From contig NZ_FONZ01000001.1 in assembly GCF_900113055.1 (NCBI RefSeq), forward strand, positions 682,001 through 746,000: a stretch of 64,000 nt of DNA, read 5' to 3'. The stretch is from Flavimobilis marinus (GTDB lineage: Bacteria > Actinomycetota > Actinomycetes > Actinomycetales > Cellulomonadaceae). Positions 1 to 8,605 of the stretch are shown here, one piece after another. Both the position numbers and the translations under genes were made by a program. The notes below the pieces were generated by a model. That model was not told the origin of the DNA, searched no databases, and worked only from the letters and a program-made list of their open reading frames with translations. Numbering within the stretch: the stretch's first letter is position 1; the number at the start of each line of letters is the position of its first letter.

Positions 1-357
1 GTTGCGGCCGCGCAGGTCGTGGCGGCCGCCCGCACGGAGCGGACCCTGACGGTCCTGGCCGTGCTCGGCGGACGGCGCGGTGACGCGTGGCGCGTGGCCG
101 CGTGGGAGCTGGTCGGTCCGGCCGCCCTGGGGCTCGTGGCCGGAGGCGCGCTGGGAGTCGGGCTGGCGACGCTGGCCACGCGAGCGATCGACCTGGGCGG
201 CTTCGTGGGAGGCTCGGGGGCGACGGCCCCCGCCCTCGGCGGCGGGACGGGCGCCGTCGTCGTCGGATTCGTGCTCGCCGTCGTGGCGAGCGTGGCGGTC
301 TCGGGCGTGCGCGCGAGCCGGGTGGACGTCACCGCGATGCTTCGGGAGGAACAGTGA
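1..357 (+). CDS. FtsX/MacB-type ABC transporter permease, C-terminal part only
   Basis: The gene enters from outside the window, so only its last 118 codons are visible. The sequence shows a basic cytoplasmic stretch (RTERTLTVLAVLGG), a long Gly/Ala-rich membrane helix, a small loop, a second helix and a short tail ending in VDVTAMLREEQ. This is the usual end of an FtsX-domain permease of the MacB/LolCE family, which works without classical import and instead drives export or envelope remodelling. The stop overlaps the GTG start of the next gene, an ATPase, so the two are probably translated together as one transporter. The substrate cannot be told from this part. Assignment to the FtsX family rests on helix pattern and context rather than on a full domain. 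Confidence 0.75.
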   Translation, partial: VAAAQVVAAARTERTLTVLAVLGGRRGDAWRVAAWELVGPAALGLVAGGALGVGLATLATRAIDLGGFVGGSGATAPALGGGTGAVVVGFVLAVVASVAVSGVRASRVDVTAMLREEQ

Positions 358-1274
358 GCACGGCAGTCCTCGAGGTCCCGGCGCAGGCAGGCATCCACTG
401 CCGCGACCTGGTCCGCATCTTCGTCACCGAGGGCCTCGAGGTCCAGGCGCTCCAAGGGCTCAACCTGACCGTCGACGCCGGGGAGGTCGTCGCCGTCGTC
501 GGGGCCAGCGGGTCGGGCAAGTCCACGCTGCTGTCCATCCTCTCGGGCCTCGACCGGGCGACCGGCGGCACGGCGCGCGTGGCCGGCCACGACCTGCTCG
601 CGATGGGGCGCAAGGAGCGGGTGCGCTACCAGCGGCACACCGTGGGGTTCGTCTGGCAGCAGACGGCGCGGAACCTGCTCCCGTACCTGACGGGCGCCCA
701 GAACGTCGCCGTGCCGCTGGCCATCAGCCGAGCGCCCGGACGCGACGCGCGCGTCCGCGAGCTGCTCGACCTGCTCGAGGTCAGCCACTGCGCCGACCGT
801 CTGCCCGCACAGATGTCCGGCGGCGAGCAGCAGCGGGTGGCGATCGCCGTCGCCGTCGCGAACGGTCCGCGCGTGCTCTTCGCGGACGAGCCGACCGGCG
901 AGCTCGACGAGGCCACGTCGGTGCAGGTGCTCGAGATGATGCGCGCGGTCAACGCCGAGCTGGGGACGACGATCCTGATCGTCACACACGACCCCGCGGT
1001 GTCCGACCACGTGGCCCGGACCGTGCAGATCCGTGACGGCCGGACGTCCACCGAGGTGCTCCGGCGCACGGAGACCGACGCGTACGGTGCACAGCGACAC
1101 GTCGTGGAGGAGTTCGCCGTGCTCGACCGCGTCGGCAGGCTCCAGCTCCCGCCCGACGTCGTGGCTCAGCTCGGCCTGCGTGACCGGGTACGCCTCGGGC
1201 TCGAGACCGACCACGTGACCGTGTGGCCGGACGGCACGTCGAGACCGACGGCCGACGACGGAAGGACCCCATGA
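354..1274 (+). CDS. MacB/LolD-like ABC transporter ATPase with an AbrB-like C-terminal tail
   Basis: This is the nucleotide-binding subunit partnering the upstream FtsX permease. Visible motifs are Walker A GASGSGKST (Lys56), the signature MSGGEQQR near residue 154, Walker B FADEP with Asp178/Glu179, and switch His212 in THD. The GTG start at 354 was chosen because it overlaps the permease stop. At 306 residues it is about 70 longer than a plain LolD-type ATPase. The extra C-terminus (about residues 250-292) reads VLDRVGRLQLPPDVV...LGLRDRV, which resembles the swapped-hairpin AbrB/MazE fold. That fold normally binds DNA or an antitoxin partner, but here it may be a regulatory or dimerisation add-on. 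The ATPase call is firm; the tail assignment is by pattern only. Confidence 0.88.
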   Translation: MSTAVLEVPAQAGIHCRDLVRIFVTEGLEVQALQGLNLTVDAGEVVAVVGASGSGKSTLLSILSGLDRATGGTARVAGHDLLAMGRKERVRYQRHTVGFVWQQTARNLLPYLTGAQNVAVPLAISRAPGRDARVRELLDLLEVSHCADRLPAQMSGGEQQRVAIAVAVANGPRVLFADEPTGELDEATSVQVLEMMRAVNAELGTTILIVTHDPAVSDHVARTVQIRDGRTSTEVLRRTETDAYGAQRHVVEEFAVLDRVGRLQLPPDVVAQLGLRDRVRLGLETDHVTVWPDGTSRPTADDGRTP

Positions 1275-1945
1275 CTCATCCCAGGCTCGCTGCGCACGCG
1301 GTGACCCGGTCGTTCCCCACGCCCGCCGGCGAGGTGACGGCCGTCGCCGGCGTCGACCTCGAGGTCGCGGCCGGCGAGCTCCTCGTGGTGCGCGGCCGTT
1401 CCGGCTCGGGCAAGACGACGCTCCTCAACCTGCTCGCCGGCCTCGACCGCCCGACGTCGGGCAGCGTCACGCTCGACGGCGTCGACGTCGCCGGGATGGA
1501 CGCCGCCCAGCGCCGCGCCATGCGGCATCGCGTGGGCTACGTCCTGCAGTCGTTCGGCCTGGTCGACGTGCTGTCGGCCGCCGAGAACGTCGAGGTGCCG
1601 CTGCGCCTGCAGCGCGTCGCCGCGGGGGAGCGGACGCGACGGGTCGCCGCCGCGCTCGAGGCGGTGGGCCTGGGTGCGCACGGGCACCAGCGGCCGGCCG
1701 AGCTGTCAGGCGGGCAGCGTCAGCGCGTGGGGATCGCGCGAGCGTTGGTGGCCGAGCCGACCGTGCTGCTCGCGGACGAGCCCACGGGGCAGCTCGACTC
1801 CGGCACGGCCGCCACCGTCATGGACCTCCTGCACGCGCTCGCGCGGGAGCGGTCCGTCGCGATGGTCGTCACGACGCACGACCCGGTGCTGGTCGCGCGC
1901 GCCGACCGGGTCCTCACGCTGCACGACGGCCGCGTGGGCGCCTAG
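1271..1945 (+). CDS. second MacB/LolD-like ABC transporter ATPase
   Basis: A compact 224-residue ABC ATPase. It has Walker A GRSGSGKTT (Lys48), the signature LSGGQRQR, Walker B LLADEPTGQLD and the THDP switch. The ADEPTGxLD form is typical of the MacB/LolD/FtsE group that pairs with FtsX-type permeases. The ATG overlaps the stop of the preceding ATPase by 4 nt, so it belongs to the same operon. Two different ATPases behind one permease suggests either a heterodimeric motor or a second permease gene upstream of the window. There is no C-terminal tail like that of its neighbour. Its end meets the convergent SDR gene with a 4-nt overlap. Confidence 0.88.
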   Translation: MTHPRLAAHAVTRSFPTPAGEVTAVAGVDLEVAAGELLVVRGRSGSGKTTLLNLLAGLDRPTSGSVTLDGVDVAGMDAAQRRAMRHRVGYVLQSFGLVDVLSAAENVEVPLRLQRVAAGERTRRVAAALEAVGLGAHGHQRPAELSGGQRQRVGIARALVAEPTVLLADEPTGQLDSGTAATVMDLLHALARERSVAMVVTTHDPVLVARADRVLTLHDGRVGA

Positions 1946-2898
1946 GCGCGCCTGCGCCGGAGCGCGAGGACCGCCGCGCCGACCAGCGCCGCGCGGCGGA
2001 GGTTCTGGCGCGCGCGGCCGTGGTACCCCCCGCTCACCGCGCGCGGGCCGTCGCCCGGAGTGTGCAGGGCGCCACGCGTCTGCGGCGCCGGGTGGCCGGC
2101 GACCTGCACCTTGTCCACCATGAGCGCCATCGTGCGCTCAGTCACCCGGGGGGCCAGCGCGCTGCCGGCCATGATGACGCGCCCGACGCGGCCGGCATAG
2201 ACCTCGCGGCGCGGCCGGCGCAGCACCGACAGGATCGCCCTGGCCACGCGCTCGGCCGGGTAGACCGGCGGGATCGGTCGCAGGCGGCCGCCGGTGTCGT
2301 TGGCGGCGTTGCGGTAGAACGGCGTGTCGATCGACGCCGGCAGCACGGTGCACACGTGCACGTCGCGCGCGCCGTCGAGAAACAGTTCCTGGCGCAGGCT
2401 CGTGGACAGCGCCCGCACGGCCGCCTTCGACATCGCGTAGGTGTGCGCGTAGGGCATGGTCGCGCCGGAGACGATCGAGGAGACGTTGACGAGCGTGCCG
2501 TGCCCCTGCTCGTGGAAGACCGGGAGCGCGGCCCGGGCGCCGTGCACGTAGCCCATGACGTTGACGTCCATGACGCGGCGCAGGTCTTTCAGGGGTATGC
2601 GCAGGAACGGCGCGTAGGACGCGACGGCGACGTTGTTCACCCACGCGTCGAGGCGCCCGAACCTGCCGACGGCCTGCCGCGCGAGATCCTCCACCTGCTC
2701 GGGGTCGGTCACGTCGGTGGGCAGCACCACGACCGCGGCGCCGGCGGCCTCGCACAGCCGGGCGACCTCGGTCAGTGCGTCCTCGCGGCGTGCCGCGAGC
2801 ACCAGCGAGGCGCCCTTGCGGGCGAGGAGCAGCGCGGTCGCGCGACCGATACCGCTTGACGCGCCGGTGATCACGACGACGGATCCGCGGACTCGCAT
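1942..2898 (-). CDS. SDR-family oxidoreductase with a C-terminal membrane-like tail
   Basis: A classical short-chain dehydrogenase/reductase. Its Rossmann motif TGASSGIG is at residues 11-18, the NNV segment at 88-90, catalytic Ser near 140-141, and Tyr154/Lys158 in the YxxxK motif (YAMSK). It should use NAD(P)H to reduce or oxidise a carbonyl or alcohol; the substrate is unknown. At 318 residues it is about 60 longer than the core family. The extra end is hydrophilic, then carries a short Ala/Leu-rich helix and a terminal RRRRA, which could anchor the protein to the membrane with its basic tail inside. A GAGGAGG ribosome site lies just before the ATG. It stands alone, convergent with the exporter ATPase and divergent from the peptide importer. 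Confidence 0.85.
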   Translation of the reverse strand: MRVRGSVVVITGASSGIGRATALLLARKGASLVLAARREDALTEVARLCEAAGAAVVVLPTDVTDPEQVEDLARQAVGRFGRLDAWVNNVAVASYAPFLRIPLKDLRRVMDVNVMGYVHGARAALPVFHEQGHGTLVNVSSIVSGATMPYAHTYAMSKAAVRALSTSLRQELFLDGARDVHVCTVLPASIDTPFYRNAANDTGGRLRPIPPVYPAERVARAILSVLRRPRREVYAGRVGRVIMAGSALAPRVTERTMALMVDKVQVAGHPAPQTRGALHTPGDGPRAVSGGYHGRARQNLRRAALVGAAVLALRRRRA

Positions 2899-3048
2899 GG
2901 GGCCTCCTCGGGCGGTGGGAACCCGACCACGGTGGCACGCGTCACGTCTCCTCGCACGGCGAGCCCGGCACGTTTCGAGCGTGCGACGGGGAGGTCACGA
3001 TTCGGTGATCACCGGTGCCCTTATGTCATGAGCACATATCAGCGTGTG

Positions 3049-3054
3049 TAACGT
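3049..3054 (+). promoter_or_regulatory. tentative -10 element (TAACGT) for the peptide importer operon
   Basis: This TAnnnT hexamer lies in the 267-bp gap between the divergent SDR gene and the substrate-binding-protein gene, about 110 nt before the TTG start. The gap is less GC-rich than its surroundings (around 3010-3065), as promoter regions here tend to be. I could not pick a convincing -35 at 17 nt, so the assignment is weak. Confidence 0.3.
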
Positions 3055-3165
3055 GGTCACATCCATGGTGTCTGCACCTGGGCCAGCACACGAACATCTC
3101 GCCGCGGTGGCTGCCGCGCGGGGCGTCGGGCCCTGTCGCAGATCGACCATCTCTGAGGAGGAACA

Positions 3166-4800
3166 TTGAAGAACAGGCGCATGGCGGCTCTCGCCGCAAC
3201 GATCCTGGCCGGCTCCCTGGTGCTCACGGCGTGCGCGAGCGAGAGCGGTGAGGACCCGACCACGTCGGGTACCGGCTCCAGCGGCCCCACGACCGGCATC
3301 GTCACGGTCAACGGCAACGAGCCGCAGAACCCGCTGATCCCGACCATGACCAACGAGACGGGCGGCGGCAAGATCGTCGACCAGCTCTTCGCCGGTCTGG
3401 TGCGCTACGACGCTGAGGGCGCCGTGCACAACGAGGTCGCCGAGTCGATCGAGACCGAGGACAACCAGACCTTCACCATCACGCTCGAGGACGGCTGGAC
3501 GTTCTCCGACGGCACGCCCGTCACGGCGCAGAGCTTCGTCGACGCGTGGAACTACGGCGCGCTCCTGAGCAACGCGCAGCCCAACAGCTACTTCTTCGAG
3601 AGCATCGAGGGCTTCTCCTACGACGAGGACTCCGAGCTCACGGGCCTCGAGGTTGTCGACGAGTCGACGTTCACGGTGACCCTGAAGCAGCCCGAGTCCG
3701 ACTTCCCGCTGCGCCTGGGCTACACGGCGTTCTCGCCGCTGCCCGCCTCCGCGTTCGAGGACATGAAGGCGTTCGGCGAGAACCCGGTCGGCAACGGTCC
3801 GTACATGCTCGACGGCGAGGGTGCCTGGGTGCACAACGTCGAGGCCAAGCTGGTCCCCAACCCGGAGTACAAGGGCGACCGCGTGCCGCAGAACGGCGGC
3901 GTGACCGTCCGCTTCTACGACAACGAGGACGCCGCCTACGCCGACCTGCTCTCAGGGGCGCTCGACATCATCGACAACATCCCGGCGTCGTCCTTCGCGA
4001 CGTTCGAGCAGGAGCTCGGTGACCGCGCCACGAACCAGCCCGCCGCCGTGATCCAGGTGCTCACCGTTCCCGAGTACCTCCCGCAGTTCGAGGGCGAGGC
4101 CGGCAACCTGCGTCGCCAGGCCATCTCCATGGCGATCAACCGCGAGGAGATCACGGAGGCCATCTTCAACGGCACCCGCACCCCTGCCAAGGACTTCACC
4201 TCCCCGACGATCGACGGCTGGTCCGACTCGATCCCCGGCAACGAGGTCCTCACGTACGACGCCGAGAAGGCCAAGGACCTGTGGGCGCAGGCCGAGGCCA
4301 TCGAGCCGTGGGGCGACCAGACGCTCACGATCTCGTCCAACGCGGACAGCGACCACCAGGCATGGATCGACGCGGTCGCCAACTCGATCCGCAACGTGCT
4401 CGGCATCGAGGCGGAGTTCGAGCCCTACCCGCAGTTCTCCGAGTTCCTCGACGCGCGCGACAACGAGGCCATCACCGGCGTGTTCCGTTCCGGCTGGCAG
4501 GCCGACTACCCGGCGCTGAACAACTTCCTCGCCCCGATCTACTTCACGGGTGCGGGCTCGAACGACGGTGGCTACTCGAGCGAGGAGTTCGACTCCCTGG
4601 TCACGCAGGCCAACGGCGCCGAGTCCATCGAGGACGCGAACGCGCTGCTGCAGCAGGCGCAGGAGGTCCTGTTCCAGGACCTGCCCGGCATCCCGCTGTG
4701 GTACCAGAACGTGACCGGCGGCCACGCCGACACGGTCGAGAACGTCGAGTTCTCCTGGAACAGCCTGCCGCTGCTCTACCAGGTGACGAAGTCCGAGTGA
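3166..4800 (+). CDS. peptide/oligopeptide ABC transporter substrate-binding lipoprotein (OppA/DppA family)
   Basis: An extracytoplasmic solute receptor of the SBP_bac_5 family, anchored as a lipoprotein. The signal peptide runs to the lipobox LTAC with Cys23, followed by an acidic Ser/Gly/Thr linker. The body has typical DppA/OppA segments such as QLFAGLVRYD, WTFSDGTPVTAQSFVDAWN and NGPYMLDG, and its 544 residues fit the family. The TTG start was chosen because AGGAGG at 3156-3161 sits 4 nt before it; the later ATG at 3181 would be 19 nt away. It is followed by a strong hairpin and then the two permeases and the double ATPase. The ligand is probably a peptide, but family members also bind other substrates. 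Confidence 0.93.
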   Translation: MKNRRMAALAATILAGSLVLTACASESGEDPTTSGTGSSGPTTGIVTVNGNEPQNPLIPTMTNETGGGKIVDQLFAGLVRYDAEGAVHNEVAESIETEDNQTFTITLEDGWTFSDGTPVTAQSFVDAWNYGALLSNAQPNSYFFESIEGFSYDEDSELTGLEVVDESTFTVTLKQPESDFPLRLGYTAFSPLPASAFEDMKAFGENPVGNGPYMLDGEGAWVHNVEAKLVPNPEYKGDRVPQNGGVTVRFYDNEDAAYADLLSGALDIIDNIPASSFATFEQELGDRATNQPAAVIQVLTVPEYLPQFEGEAGNLRRQAISMAINREEITEAIFNGTRTPAKDFTSPTIDGWSDSIPGNEVLTYDAEKAKDLWAQAEAIEPWGDQTLTISSNADSDHQAWIDAVANSIRNVLGIEAEFEPYPQFSEFLDARDNEAITGVFRSGWQADYPALNNFLAPIYFTGAGSNDGGYSSEEFDSLVTQANGAESIEDANALLQQAQEVLFQDLPGIPLWYQNVTGGHADTVENVEFSWNSLPLLYQVTKSE

Positions 4801-4824
4801 CCTCGGCCACCTACCGCTGACGGA

Positions 4825-4854
4825 CGGAGGCGGGACCTGCGGGTCCCGCCTCCG
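4825..4854 (+). terminator. intra-operon hairpin after the peptide-binding protein gene
   Basis: A perfect 13-bp stem (4825-4837 pairing with 4842-4854) has a 4-nt loop and no long T-run after it. It lies 24 nt past the stop of the binding-protein gene and about 120 nt before the permease start. Such hairpins often cause partial termination or protect the 3' end of the upstream message, giving more receptor than transporter. This effect is inferred. Confidence 0.7.
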
Positions 4855-4976
4855 CTCGTGTGCGGTGTTCTTCGCACCACCGGTCCTGCGCGCTCGAGCG
4901 CCGGACGAGGACTATCGTCGTGTGTCGTGCCCGTGGGGCGCACGCCAGCGGCACCAATGATCGAGGAGGAGACCTG

Positions 4977-5903
4977 ATGCTCCGGTACGTCGGGCGCAGG
5001 GTCCTGCAGGTGATCCCCGTCTTCCTGGGGGCCACGCTGCTCATCTACACGATGGTGTTCGCCCTGCCCGGCGACCCCGTCGCCGCCCTCGGAGGTGAGC
5101 GCGGGCTGCCCGAGGCGGTCCAGGCGCAGATCCGCGAGCAGTACAACCTGGACGAGCCGTTCCTGGTGCAGTACCTGCTCTACCTCAAGGGCATCTTCAC
5201 GTTCGACTTCGGCGTGACGTTCTCCGGCCGCGACGTGTTCGACGTCATCAAGGAAGCCTTCCCGGTCACGATCCGCCTCGCCTTCATGGCGCTCGCGTTC
5301 GAGGCGATCTTCGGTGTCCTGCTCGGTCTGATCGCCGGGCTGCGCAAGGGCAAGCTGTTCGACGGCACCGTCCTCGTGCTCAGCACGATGATCATCGCGG
5401 TGCCGACCTTCGTCATCGGCTTCGTCATGCAGTTCTTCATCGGCGTGAAGCTCGGCTGGCTGCCGACCACCGCCGGGTCCGACCCCGGTTTCATGAACCT
5501 CCTGATGCCCGCGATCGTGCTCGGCGCCGTGTCGCTGGCGTACGTGCTGCGCCTGACGCGCACGTCGGTCGCGGAGAACCTCAGCGCCGACTACGTGCGC
5601 ACCGCGACCGCCAAGGGCCTGTCCCGCGGCCGCGTCGTCGTCGTGCACGTGCTCCGCAACTCCCTGATCCCCGTGGTGACGTTCCTCGGGGCCGACCTGG
5701 GAGCGCTCATGGGCGGCGCGATCGTCACCGAGGGCATCTTCAACATCAGCGGCGTGGGCGGGCTGCTGTTCCGCAGCATCCAGCAGGGCGAGAGCGCGAC
5801 GGTCGTGTCGCTGACCACCGTGCTCGTGCTCGTCTACATCGTGGCCAACCTGATCGTGGACCTGCTCTACGCGGCCCTGGACCCGAGGATCCGATATGCC
5901 TGA
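4977..5903 (+). CDS. peptide ABC transporter permease, DppB/OppB family
   Basis: An inner-membrane permease of 308 residues. It begins MLRYVGRRVLQVIPVFLGAT, a hallmark of DppB/OppB, followed by the periplasmic LPGDPVAAL loop and the EAA-type cytoplasmic loop TAKGLSRGRVVVVHVLRNSL. It should form a heterodimeric channel with the next gene. The ATG at 4977 was chosen because GAGGAGGAG at 4962-4970 lies just upstream; the in-frame upstream extension lacks homology-like sequence. The stop overlaps the next permease by 8 nt. Separation from the binding-protein gene by a hairpin suggests lower expression than the receptor. Confidence 0.93.
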   Translation: MLRYVGRRVLQVIPVFLGATLLIYTMVFALPGDPVAALGGERGLPEAVQAQIREQYNLDEPFLVQYLLYLKGIFTFDFGVTFSGRDVFDVIKEAFPVTIRLAFMALAFEAIFGVLLGLIAGLRKGKLFDGTVLVLSTMIIAVPTFVIGFVMQFFIGVKLGWLPTTAGSDPGFMNLLMPAIVLGAVSLAYVLRLTRTSVAENLSADYVRTATAKGLSRGRVVVVHVLRNSLIPVVTFLGADLGALMGGAIVTEGIFNISGVGGLLFRSIQQGESATVVSLTTVLVLVYIVANLIVDLLYAALDPRIRYA

Positions 5904-6879
5904 CCACACAGCTCCGGACCGTCCCGGTCAGAACCCGGCGAATGTCCGGCTCCACCAGGAGCACTTCTTCGCGTCGGTCGACGAGACCGGCCTCGGCGCC
6001 GTCGACGCCGTCGCCGACTCGGGCGCGCCGTCGAGCATGTTCAGTGAGGCGTGGCAGAAGCTGCGGCGCCGGCCCATGTTCTGGATCTCCTCCCTGATCA
6101 TCCTGCTCGTCATCACGGTGGCCGCCTTCCCGTCCCTGTTCACCTCGCTGGACCCGCGGTTCTGCCAGCTGGGCAACAGCCTCGACGGCCCGACCGCCGG
6201 CCACCCGTTCGGGTTCGACCGCCAGGGCTGCGACATCTACTCGCGCGTGATCTACGGCGCACGCCCGTCGGTGCTCGTCGGCGTGCTCACCACGATCGCC
6301 GTGGTGCTGATCGGGACGGTCGTCGGCTCGATCGCCGGGTTCTTCGGCGGCTGGTTCGACGCGATCCTGTCGCGCCTGACGGACGTCTTCTTCGCGGTGC
6401 CCCTGGTGCTCGCGGCGATCGTCATCATGTCCCTGTTCTCGCAGAGCAGGTCGGCGATCACGGTCGTGGGGGTGCTGGCGGCGTTCGGCTGGACGCAGAT
6501 CGCCCGCATCACCCGCGGGTCCGTCATGAGCGTCAAGAACAACGACTACGTCACGGCGGCGACGTCCCTCGGCGTCGGCCGCGGCGCGACGCTCGTGCGG
6601 CACATCCTGCCCAACGCCGCCGCGCCGATCATCGTCTACGCGACGGTCGCGCTCGGGACGTTCATCGTCACGGAGGCCACCCTGAGCTTCCTCGGCATCG
6701 GCCTCCCGCCGTCGGTCGTGTCCTGGGGCGGGGACATCGACGCCGCGCAGGCGTCCCTACGCGTCGAGCCGATGGTGCTCTTCTACCCGGCCGCAGCACT
6801 CGGCCTCACGGTGCTCGGCTTCATCATGATGGGCGACGTCGTACGCGACGCCCTCGACCCGAAGGTGCGCAAGCGATGA
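5896..6879 (+). CDS. peptide ABC transporter permease, DppC/OppC family
   Basis: The second channel subunit, 327 residues. A soluble N-terminal extension of about 50 residues precedes the first membrane helix (MFWISSLIILLVITVAAF). Next come the DppC-type motif GHPFGFDRQGCDIYSRVIYG and the EAA loop TSLGVGRGATLVRHILPNA, then further helices. It overlaps the upstream permease by 8 nt and the downstream ATPase by 4 nt, so the three are translationally coupled. The family transports di- and oligopeptides powered by the downstream ATPase. Confidence 0.93.
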   Translation: MPDHTAPDRPGQNPANVRLHQEHFFASVDETGLGAVDAVADSGAPSSMFSEAWQKLRRRPMFWISSLIILLVITVAAFPSLFTSLDPRFCQLGNSLDGPTAGHPFGFDRQGCDIYSRVIYGARPSVLVGVLTTIAVVLIGTVVGSIAGFFGGWFDAILSRLTDVFFAVPLVLAAIVIMSLFSQSRSAITVVGVLAAFGWTQIARITRGSVMSVKNNDYVTAATSLGVGRGATLVRHILPNAAAPIIVYATVALGTFIVTEATLSFLGIGLPPSVVSWGGDIDAAQASLRVEPMVLFYPAAALGLTVLGFIMMGDVVRDALDPKVRKR

Positions 6880-8594
6880 GCGCGACGATGCCCGAGTTCG
6901 TCCCCATGGACGCTCCCGACCTCGACCCGAACGCGCCTCTGCTGGAGATCCGCGACCTCGAGGTCGCGTTCCAGTCCAGCACCGGCATGGTGCCCGCCGT
7001 GCGCGGCGCCAACCTAACGATCTACCCGGGGCAGTCCGTGGCGATCGTGGGGGAGTCCGGCTCCGGGAAGTCCACCACCGCGCACGCGATCATCAACCTG
7101 CTGCCGGGCACCGGCAAGGTCACCGGCGGCACCATCCGGTTCGCGGGCCAGGACATCACGCACGCGCCCCGCAAGGTGTTCGAGCAGCTGCGCGGCAAGG
7201 AGATCGGCCTCGTCCCGCAGGACCCGATGTCCAACCTGAACCCGGTGTGGAAGATCGGCTTCCAGGTCAAGGAGACGCTCGTCGCGAACGGCGTCGCCCA
7301 GGGCAAGGAGCTCAAGGACGCCGTCGCGCGCGTGCTCGCCGACGCTGGCCTGCCCGACGCCGAGCACCGCGCCAAGCAGTACCCGCACGAGTTCTCCGGC
7401 GGCATGCGCCAGCGGGCGCTCATCGGCATCGGGCTGGCGGGCAAGCCGCGCCTCCTGATCGCGGACGAGCCGACGTCGGCCCTCGACGTCACGGTGCAGC
7501 GCCAGATCCTCGACCACCTGGAGCACCTCACGCAGGACCGCGGCGTCGCCGTGCTGTTCATCACGCACGACCTCGGTCTCGCCGCCGAGCGGGCCGAGCA
7601 TCTCGTGGTGATGCACCGCGGGCGCGTCGTCGAGTCCGGCCCCGCCCGGCAGATCCTGACGACGCCGCAGCACCCCTACACGCAGCGGCTGGTGGCATCG
7701 GCCCCGTCGCTCACGTCGCGGCGCATCCAGTCCGCCAAGGAGCGCGGCGTCGAGTCCACCGAGCTGCTCGCCCGCACGGACATCGACGAGAGCCGGCCGA
7801 TCGTCGAGGTCGAGCACCTCACCAAGGAGTTCCACCTGCGTGGCGCGCTGCCCGGCGCCGGCTCGACCTTCAAGGCGGTCGACGACGTCTCGTTCTCGAT
7901 CGCGCGGGGGTCGACGACGGCGCTCGTGGGGGAGTCGGGGTCCGGGAAGTCGACGGTCGCCAACGTCATGCTGAACCTGCTCGAGCCGACGTCGGGACGC
8001 GTCGTCTTCGAGGGCACCGAGGTCGGCTCGCTCAGCAAGTCCGAGCTGTTCGACTTCCGCCGCCAGGTGCAGCCGATCTTCCAGAACCCGTACGGGTCGC
8101 TGGACCCCATGTACTCGATCTTCCGCACGATCGAGGAGCCGCTGCGGGTGCACGGCGTGGGCAGCAAGAAGACGCGGTCCAAGCGCGTCGCCGAGCTGCT
8201 CGACATGGTGTCCCTGCCGACGTCGGCCATGCGCCGCTATCCCAACGAGCTGTCGGGCGGCCAGCGGCAGCGTGTGGCGATCGCCCGGGCGCTCGCGCTC
8301 GAGCCCAAGCTGATCGTGTGCGACGAGGCCGTGTCCGCGCTCGACGTGCTGGTGCAGGCGCAGGTGCTGACGCTGCTCAACGACCTGCAGGCCGAGCTGG
8401 GCCTCACGTACCTGTTCATCACGCACGACCTCGCGGTGGTCCGGCAGATCGCCGACCACGTCGCGGTCATGCAGCGGGGCAAGATCGTCGAGCTCGCGAC
8501 CACGGACGAGGTGTTCGAGTCGCCTCGCGAGGCCTACACGCGTGAGCTGCTCGCGGCGATCCCCGGGTCGAGCCTCGAGGTCGGCGGCGCCTGA
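6876..8594 (+). CDS. fused double ATPase of the peptide importer (DppD-DppF type)
   Basis: A single 572-residue polypeptide carries two full ABC ATPase domains. Domain 1 has Walker A GESGSGKST (Lys65), signature FSGGMRQR and Walker B IADEPTSALDV. Domain 2, from about residue 305, has Walker A with Lys358, signature LSGGQRQR and CDEAVSALDV. These equal DppD and DppF, which are separate proteins in E. coli; tandem fusions are also known in the family. The ATG at 6876 overlaps the permease stop by 4 nt; an open frame continues upstream but is a shadow of the permease. The first domain ends with the TTPQHPYTQRL segment typical of DppD. It completes the importer operon. Confidence 0.93.
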   Translation: MSATMPEFVPMDAPDLDPNAPLLEIRDLEVAFQSSTGMVPAVRGANLTIYPGQSVAIVGESGSGKSTTAHAIINLLPGTGKVTGGTIRFAGQDITHAPRKVFEQLRGKEIGLVPQDPMSNLNPVWKIGFQVKETLVANGVAQGKELKDAVARVLADAGLPDAEHRAKQYPHEFSGGMRQRALIGIGLAGKPRLLIADEPTSALDVTVQRQILDHLEHLTQDRGVAVLFITHDLGLAAERAEHLVVMHRGRVVESGPARQILTTPQHPYTQRLVASAPSLTSRRIQSAKERGVESTELLARTDIDESRPIVEVEHLTKEFHLRGALPGAGSTFKAVDDVSFSIARGSTTALVGESGSGKSTVANVMLNLLEPTSGRVVFEGTEVGSLSKSELFDFRRQVQPIFQNPYGSLDPMYSIFRTIEEPLRVHGVGSKKTRSKRVAELLDMVSLPTSAMRRYPNELSGGQRQRVAIARALALEPKLIVCDEAVSALDVLVQAQVLTLLNDLQAELGLTYLFITHDLAVVRQIADHVAVMQRGKIVELATTDEVFESPREAYTRELLAAIPGSSLEVGGA

Positions 8595-8605
8595 CGCGAC
8601 GGCCG

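Noticed and set aside
3045-3061. Crp-like sequence (TGTGT...TCACA) before the peptide importer
   Set aside because: The spacing is 7 rather than 6 and one half-site is altered; with this many A/T-richer bases in the gap, it is likely chance.
3181-3183. ATG at 3181 as start of the peptide-binding protein
   Set aside because: The AGGAGG ribosome site lies 19 nt away, but 4 nt from the TTG at 3166, and the TTG form has a better signal-peptide start (KNRR).
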